NCBI GenBank assembly: GCA_018873225.1
Contig: JAEILZ010000007.1
Location: 3,906,001 to 3,970,000 of the forward strand
Length of the DNA: 64,000 bases
Source of the DNA: [Phialemoniopsis] sp. UDSM-2020
Lineage: Eukaryota; Ascomycota; Sordariomycetes; Thyridiales; Thyridiaceae
Direction: 5' to 3'
Position numbers and translations under genes: made by a program. The notes beneath the pieces were generated by a model. It was not told where the DNA came from and ran no database searches. It worked only from the letters and a program-made list of their open reading frames with translations. Below are positions 58,009 to 64,000 of the stretch, piece by piece (positions within the stretch are counted from its first letter, which is position 1; each line of letters opens with the position of its first letter).

Positions 58009-59920
58009 CTACAAATCTGCTTGGTGCCCACTAAGCTGGTCCGATGCCCTCGAGTCCAACTTGGCTAGTATGTCTAGTAACTGCGCGAAGAGGTCTCTGG
58101 CGTGCTCTGAGATTGCGGCATGCTCCGTGTTTTGAATCAGCTCCAGAAGAATAGTGCCCACGCGACGAATCTTCTCGACCTAGGTTCGAGTCAATGGCTG
58201 AAGGTGAATAACAAAAGGACTTGAAAGACTTACTGCAGCTTCCCCTTGGACCTTGAAACATAGGTATGGTGCTACTTGAAGTTCGTGGAGAAAGTCTCTA
58301 ACAATCTCAACCTTCCTCATCGCCCAGGAAAGCTCTTGGTTGTTCAAGCCCAGGACCTCTGGGATATTGGCCTTGATACAATGATGGAGGAGGAGCAGTT
58401 TAAGTAGGTGAAACGAGGTCATGATATTGCTCCTCTGTGCCCAGAAGGCATGTCGTCTGATATGCTGCTACCTCCAGGTCGATAGCATTGAGGTCTTCAG
58501 GGCGTTGTAGCCATTGCGGGAGTTTGTAGATGAGAGAGGTGAAGTGGAGGTTTGCTTCCTGCATTGCCCCTATCTCCTGCAAGTCATAGCCGTCAGCATT
58601 GTGCTTCCACCGTTCCTTTGAGAATGACTGAATGTTGACAATTAATGCCGTTCCCGCAATCCATATTTGGCGCTCAAGATGGAAGCCCAGAAGAATTCGA
58701 TCCTCTAAGTCAACCTCGTTGACCTTTTTGTCTTTGTCAAGAAGAGGCCGATCGTAAGGTCCCCTTTCACAGAGTGTCAACTCGTCCTTCGATATTAGCT
58801 TTCCAAGGACTGATATCCGAGCGTCCAAGGCCAACGCAGAGACATCTGCAAGGTGGAGGAGCCAGAAATTGGCGCGCAGTAACTGTGCTTCTATCGTCTC
58901 ATCCCGGTCTAGAGAAGCCTCATCATAGAGTCTCAAACGCATCGCCAAAAGGGTTGCCTCAGCTTGGTAATGCCATGCTGCATCAGCACGCCCGGTTGTG
59001 TTCTGTAGCGCTGTCGAATGCCACATACGAATGCTCAGGGAGGTAGAATCGGGGTGCAACAGATCTTGCTCCTCGTAAAGCCTCAGCATTGCTTTGGAAG
59101 CCTGCAAAAAGGGCATTGCTAGCACATCGCGTTGGGGGATGAGAGCGTCCGGAAGCACTGAGATGACCACAGCGCATAGTGCTGTGACGAGTGTGAAGGA
59201 TTTGATGTATGACAGCCGCAAGTGTTTTCCCTCAAAGAGGGTTGAGGAGCCTAGGGGCTGAAAGCATGAGTTGGCAGCTGTGCGAAGAGTGCCCTCGTGA
59301 GCGACTGGAGTGTTTGGGAACAGATGTTGGAAGAACAAGTCGATGCATTTGTGGACCAAGTCAACAAGAGACACTGTCTCTGACAGGCTTTGAGCCAGAA
59401 TGCCTTCAACTCGATTGACTAATTGAGAGTGAACCTCGTCAGCCGTATAACCCAGCCCCAGGTTGAAGATCACCGAAGGGCTCGCCGCAGATATGGACAG
59501 CTCGGTCGGGACACGGGCGTGGCATGGTGATACTACGGTGGACTGTGGTGTCGATGCCGGATGAGCCACTCCCTCTGAGGCTTCATCTCCGAGCAGGCCC
59601 TGATCCCCAGCGCCCGGCGTCAGTGCGATATGTATTGATGACGCATCCCGAGTGCCTGCTGGAGGACTGTTCGACAAGGGAACACCGTCCGGACTGGGCA
59701 AATCAATAACATGGATTCCGAGGTGCAGAGAAGGGGAGGATGGTGTCAGCGATGGTGAATTGAGGTCAGGTCGACTTGGAACCTTGGGACCACGCTTTTT
59801 CGACGGGGTACGATACTCGCAAGTCAGTCGAGAGAGATTGCAATTCGCGCAAGAAGGTATACACTTGTTGCACTTGACTTTCCGTGCCTTGCACGAATCG
59901 CAAGCATGTGAGGCGTACAT
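58009..59920 (-). CDS. Zn2Cys6 transcription factor with an apparent frameshift
   Basis: ATG 59920 gives MYASHACDSCKARKVKCNKC with a complete zinc cluster (CDSC-x6-C-x6-CANC-x6-C), so the upstream in-frame extension is unlikely. The fungal_trans-like part contains YTADEVHSQLVNRVEGIL and DLFFQHLFPNTPVAHEGTLR. The frame ends at 58400 after EEQYHDLVSPT. The shifted frame continues at once with MTSFHLLKLLLLHHCIKANIPEVLGL and then, after a normal intron, VEKIRRVGTILLELI..., ending at TAG 58009. Either one or two bases are missing or extra near GTTT at 58409-58412, or a very short 43-nt intron (GTTTCA..CAAG) is used. Full length would be about 660-670 residues. The truncated product would lose the C-terminal regulatory part. 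Confidence 0.75.
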
Positions 59921-60387
59921 GGCCGGCCACAGAGACGGGTCTGAACATTTGCCAGCCAGGGGAAGATGGATGTAAGGCAGGGTGTTCGGTGAAAATATGG
60001 GAACAAAGATGGAGGTGGTCTCCGGGTTTATTATGGATTTCCCGGGGAAATTCTGCTCTCCACATGAACCACCAGCCCACCAGCCGAAGCGATGGCGGCG
60101 TCTAAGCCGGCCCAAGCCAACGGCGCGGCGGGGACTGGCCCCTGGCGCTACTTCGCATAAATCGTGGGTCAGACGAGAAGCATATTCGGCTTGGAAGTTC
60201 CTCTGCGTGTAACAGGCCCATTCTTAGTCATTGACAAGTCACAGGCACTACTTTACGTGTTGTCCATCCATTTACAGCAAAATCGATATGGCTTTTGGAT
60301 CCATATATAGCATAGAGTTGAGCATTCGTGCTCATCAGGGGAAAGCTCTGGCTTAGAATTACTGTACCTTGTTCGTTCACATTCATC
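59921..60387. promoter_or_regulatory. divergent promoter of regulator and GH3 beta-glucosidase
   Basis: 467 bp between the two starts; includes GCCGGCCCAAGCCAACGGCGCGGCGGGGAC-type CGG-rich sequence near 60106-60134, a possible Zn2Cys6 site. A TATATA lies near 60303. Confidence 0.45.
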
Positions 60388-63000
60388 ATGGCGCTTGACA
60401 TCGAGAAAACCATCGCCGAACTTACGGTGGCTGAGAAGTGCCATCTACTAGCAGGTGCAGGCGCTTGTAGCACCAATGCCATTCCTCGTTTGAACATCCC
60501 CAAGCTCCAGGTGTGCTTCTCACTTCATAATCTGACTATGTTCACCACTTTCAAGCCCCATGACAACTGACACTGGCATGACTTCAAGACTTCAGATGGT
60601 CCACACGGGATCCGAGGAGGCGGTGGCCGCTTCTTTAACCCGGTAACAATAACACCATGCTGCATTCCAGTTTGCATTCACGGGCTGACATAGTCTGTAG
60701 CCTCCTGGATATCTACTGCCCTCGGCAACCGCCATGGGCGCAACTTTTGATACCAAGCTGCTACATCAAGTCGGCAAATTTCTCGGCGGTGAAGCAAGAC
60801 GCAAGGGTGTACATGTTGCACTCGCACCGACCGTCTGTAGTAAGTTGTCTTTGACAATGGAGTGCTCCATGAGAACTGGGGCTTCGACGGATTGACCCTC
60901 AGCGACTGGTGGGGGACGTACAGCACATCCGACGCTTTGAATGCTGGTCTCGATCTGGAGATGCCAGGTCCACCCGTCTTTCGAGCTCGCGCGCTTGCCG
61001 AAGCTGTGGAATGCCGCAAGGTTACTACCAAGACGCTCAACACGGCTGTTCGACGTTTGCTAGAACTCATCAACCGAACGAAGGCGTGGGACACGAGCGA
61101 TGTGCCAGAAGAATTAGGAGCCGACACAGACGAGTCTCGCAGACTGATTAGAAAGGTCGCCTCCGACTCGATCGCATTGCTCAAGAATGACGAGAATGTG
61201 CTGCCGTTAGACAAGTCGAAGAAGCAGTCTTATGGCCTCATTGGAGAGCACTGGTCGTATCCTTCCATTTGTGGCGGCGGCAGTTCGGAATCAGCCCCTT
61301 TCTATGTGAACACCCCTCTAGACGCAATGGCAGAGGCTGTCGGCGAGAAGAACTTGAAGTATCTTCCAGGACACTATTGTAAGTGACACTTGATTTAAAA
61401 AGAAAGGGAAAGAAGAAGAGGAAAAGGAAAAAGAAAGAGGAGAAACGGGGAAAGGAAGAGACTTTCTCTTCTCTTTCTTCTGATCTTTTCTTTTTCTTTT
61501 TCTTCTTTCCTTTCTTTTTCGTCTTGAATTCAAGAAGCTTACTGACCATTGTTCTTGTTCTGTAGCGTGGAGATGGACACCCCTTATCAAAACTGGACTT
61601 ACCCTTCCTGGCTCTTCCGATCCCGGCCTTCTTCTCGAGTGGTATGGCGAGAACCCCAGGGATGTCCCCGACTCAAAGCGTATCCGATCCGAGACAACGA
61701 CAAGCACCGTCGCTTACTTCAGCCAACTCTTTATCCCGGACATACCCCCGGTCCACTTCGTCCGGTTGCGCTCAACCTTTACAGCTGCTGAGACAGGGCA
61801 GTACAGGTTCGGCCTGAGCGTATGGGGCCGCGCCCGTCTTTACATTGACGGCAATGAGGTTATCGACCAGTGGACGAGCGAGCCGGAAAAGACTGACGAG
61901 ACACCCATGTTCAACAAATTCACCATGGAGCGCTTTGCAACGTTGCCAGTTGAGAAGGGAAGACAATACGACATCGAGATGATCCTGACAAACGACACTG
62001 GAAAACCCAGAGCCGGACCCCCTGGGGCGGGAGGTATAAGACTAGGCGGCCACCAGGTGATTGATGAGGACCAAGCCATCATTGATGCCGTGGAGCTAGC
62101 ACAGAACGTCGATGTGCCCATCGTGATGGTCGGCCTATCCTCAGACTATGAATACGAAGGTACTGATCGTGCCGATCTCGCTCTGCCGGGACGTCAAGAC
62201 GAGCTGGTGCGGCGAGTGGTGGAAGCCAATCCCAAGACCGTACGTTGCGCCCATATGTGACCAAGGAGAACTTCTAAGACTGACTTGCGGTGTCATAGAT
62301 CGTGGTAACACAGTCCGGTATGCCTATCTTGATGCCCTGGCTGCCCTCTGTCAAGACCCTCGTACACGCGTGGTTCGGCGGAATGGAGACCGGACGCGGC
62401 ATCGTTGATGTCCTTTTCGGTGACGTCAACCCTTCCGGCCGTCTCTCCGTCAACTTCCCACAGGCGATCGAGGACACGCCAGCGTTTCTCGCCTTTGGCA
62501 AAGCCGATAATGTAATTGTCTATGGCGAGAGCGTTTTCGTGAGCCATCGGTACTTTGACATGGTCAAGAGAGATCCCATGTTCTTCTTTGGCCACGGGTT
62601 GAGTTACACTCGATTCGAGTACTCCAACTTGGTGCTGCCAGACACTTTTGCGGCCCAGAGCGACCATGTCCTTGAGTTGACCCTCGAAGTCCACAACACT
62701 GGCTCGCGAGGTGGGGATGAGACAGTTCAGGTTTACATCGCCGACCTCAAGGCGTCCGTCCAGCGACCTCCAAAGGAGCTCAAGGCTTTCACCAAGGTTT
62801 GGGTCCCGGCAGGTGAAAGACGCACGGTGTCAGTAAGCCTGGACAAGTATGCTGTGTCATTCTGGTCCGAGCACTGGGATCAGTGGGTGGCCGAGGCTGG
62901 CGATTTCCAAGTTTTAGTCTCTAGATCTGCCAACCCACGAGACGTAGTATTGAGCGGTACCTTCACACTGCCACAGACCTTCATGTGGAACGGTTTGTAA
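60388..63000 (+). pseudogene. GH3 beta-glucosidase with PA14 domain, internally deleted
   Basis: Recognisable pieces: 60388-60510, 60589-60642, 60701-60839, about 60859-61378, 61566-62239 and 62299-63000, joined by normal introns except at 60840-60860. Early motifs are MALDIEKTIAELTVAEKCHL, TSDGPHGIRGGGG, LPSATAMGATFD and LAPTVC. The next recognisable text is GVLHENWGFDGLTLSDWWGTY, which holds the nucleophile Asp. GH3 enzymes have about 110 residues between those points, including the KHY/ND region, and these are absent. Only about 20 nt link the two parts, and the frame also shifts. Later sections are intact: PA14 domain (QYRFGLSVWGRARLYIDGNEV), C-terminal GH3 domain (NPSGRLSVNFPQ) and fibronectin-like end. 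It would be a cytosolic or unsecreted beta-glucosidase. Confidence 0.82.
61390..61525. repeat. purine tract followed by complementary pyrimidine tract in an intron
   Basis: Within the 187-nt intron 61379-61565 of the GH3 gene, a stretch of about 65 nt made almost only of A/G is followed by about 60 nt made almost only of C/T. The reverse complement of the second closely resembles the first (shared AAAAAGAAAGG, AAAGAAGAA), so the transcript could form an imperfect long hairpin. Polypurine tracts can also form triplex DNA. Confidence 0.7.
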
Positions 63001-63368
63001 AGAGGGATATCAGGGTTGCCTTATGTAACCTGGCCGGCGGTTCTGGATGCGTACGAGCCTTAGAATCGCTGGGAAATAACGTAGAAATTGGTCCGTACGA
63101 GTAGATCTGAATAAAGCTTGGGAAGTGAGTAGTCCTCTGGTGTCGCATCAACTGCAGTCATGTGAAGCAAAAAGCACTTCAACTGTACATTCAACAAAGA
63201 TTGCACATCAAACTCTGGTACTGCGTCGAGCGCAAGTCGGCAAGACTGAGGGTGATGCAGATCTATTGTGTCGGTTATATAGAAGCATTGATGCACATGA
63301 CCTCCAAAGCCTGCCTCAATGGGCCTGGATGCGTTCCGCTAATGTCACATATATACACCAACTCTCCG
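63001..63368. other. convergent spacer between GH3 and RIB1
   Basis: 368 bp; no gene or clear repeat. Confidence 0.35.
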
Positions 63369-64000
63369 TCATGACAGTGAGCCCATATCGAGCATATGTC
63401 CCATCTTCTCGATCTGTAGCAACGCGTCGAATTAGTCATAGTCCTCGTTGTATGGCTGGAAATCGTTGAAGCCTTACCTTTGTCTTCAGATAGCCCTCCA
63501 CCTCGCGGCTCCGGAAGCCCCCGCGGCCTCTCCATGACAGCGGCACCATCGCCACCCGCTCCCTGACGACGACCTCTCTGTTGGGTCCCTCAACAGCACG
63601 AATCTTGTCAGGGTTGTTTGTCAGTAGCCTGACATCGTGCTGGCCCAGATCCAACAGCATGGCGGTGGCGAGACCGTAGCTTCGCGCGTCAGCAGGGTGC
63701 CGCAGTAGCAAGTTTGCCTCGACTGTGTCTGATCCCAGATCCTGCAGATTGTACGCCTTGAGCTTCTCGCCCAGGCCGATACCTCGGCCCTCTTGCCGCA
63801 GGTAGATAATAATACCACCCGCCTTGTTGCTGGGGAGAGCCATGAGCCGCGCTGCCTCGTCGAGCTGCTCGCCACAGTCGCAGCGCGACGACCGGACAGT
63901 CTCACCGGTGTAGCATTCGCTGTGGATGCGCACCAGTGGCGGTCCAGGGTCTGCTGCGGATGGTTGCGGTTGGCTACTGCTTTCCTGCTGTGTGCTTGCT
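63369..64000 (-). CDS. RIB1: GTP cyclohydrolase II, partial
   Basis: Two exons visible (complement of 63369-63413 and 63478-64000); the gene continues past the right edge. [21 protein letters not shown] has the three zinc-binding cysteines. [20 protein letters not shown] follows, with the catalytic Arg region. [18 protein letters not shown] and [11 protein letters not shown] bind the nucleotide and complete the RibA fold. The last exon adds [14 protein letters not shown]. The enzyme opens GTP to give the first intermediate of riboflavin synthesis, in the cytosol. The N-terminal part before HSECY begins with a Gln/Ser/Pro-rich stretch and is incomplete. Confidence 0.92.

Overview
The window is nuclear DNA of a filamentous ascomycete (Pezizomycotina, probably a Sordariomycete). 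Genes are interrupted by short introns, mostly 50-70 nt, with GTAAGT/GTATGT-like donors, CTAAC/CTGAC branch sites and CAG/TAG acceptors. Three fungal Zn2Cys6 regulators are present, and the housekeeping genes are fungal in type (SGF29, SSN3, ARP2, RPA43, RPS24, EFM3, RIB1). I rebuilt exon structures by hand from splice signals, reading phase and protein family motifs. Where I give an exon list, the exon lengths sum to a whole number of codons.

Layout. 0-7.3 kb: the end of an alpha/beta hydrolase, a Ctf1-like Zn2Cys6 regulator, a Baeyer-Villiger type flavin monooxygenase and a short-chain dehydrogenase (SDR), a plausible ketone-catabolism set. 7.3-18.5 kb: an AtsA-like sulfatase divergent from a sugar transporter, then a zinc polyol dehydrogenase divergent from an SDR, then a Zn2Cys6 regulator. 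This looks like a sugar or sulfated-sugar utilisation island, and four copies of CAATTGCCG lie in its spacers. 19.8-29 kb: conserved housekeeping genes (SGF29, an Arf6-type GTPase, Mediator kinase SSN3, ARP2). 29.5-37 kb: an Asp/Glu/hydantoin racemase, a sugar-transporter family protein, an NmrA/isoflavone reductase-like protein, RPA43 and a tRNA-Cys(GCA). 37-46 kb: a cyclopropane-fatty-acid synthase, a CYP52-like P450, a small ORF and a GH35-like glycosidase. 46-55 kb: EFM3-like methyltransferase, RPS24, a small secreted/membrane protein and a very acidic coilin-like nuclear protein. 55.5-63 kb: a lactose-permease type transporter, a Zn2Cys6 regulator and a GH3 beta-glucosidase. The regulator appears frameshifted and the glucosidase has lost an internal segment, so this glycoside locus may be decaying. 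63.4 kb to the right edge: GTP cyclohydrolase II (RIB1).

The best candidates for something undescribed are the sulfatase/transporter/polyol-dehydrogenase/SDR/regulator island with its shared promoter word, and the apparently decaying beta-glucoside locus. I saw no CRISPR, transposon, rRNA, PKS or NRPS gene.
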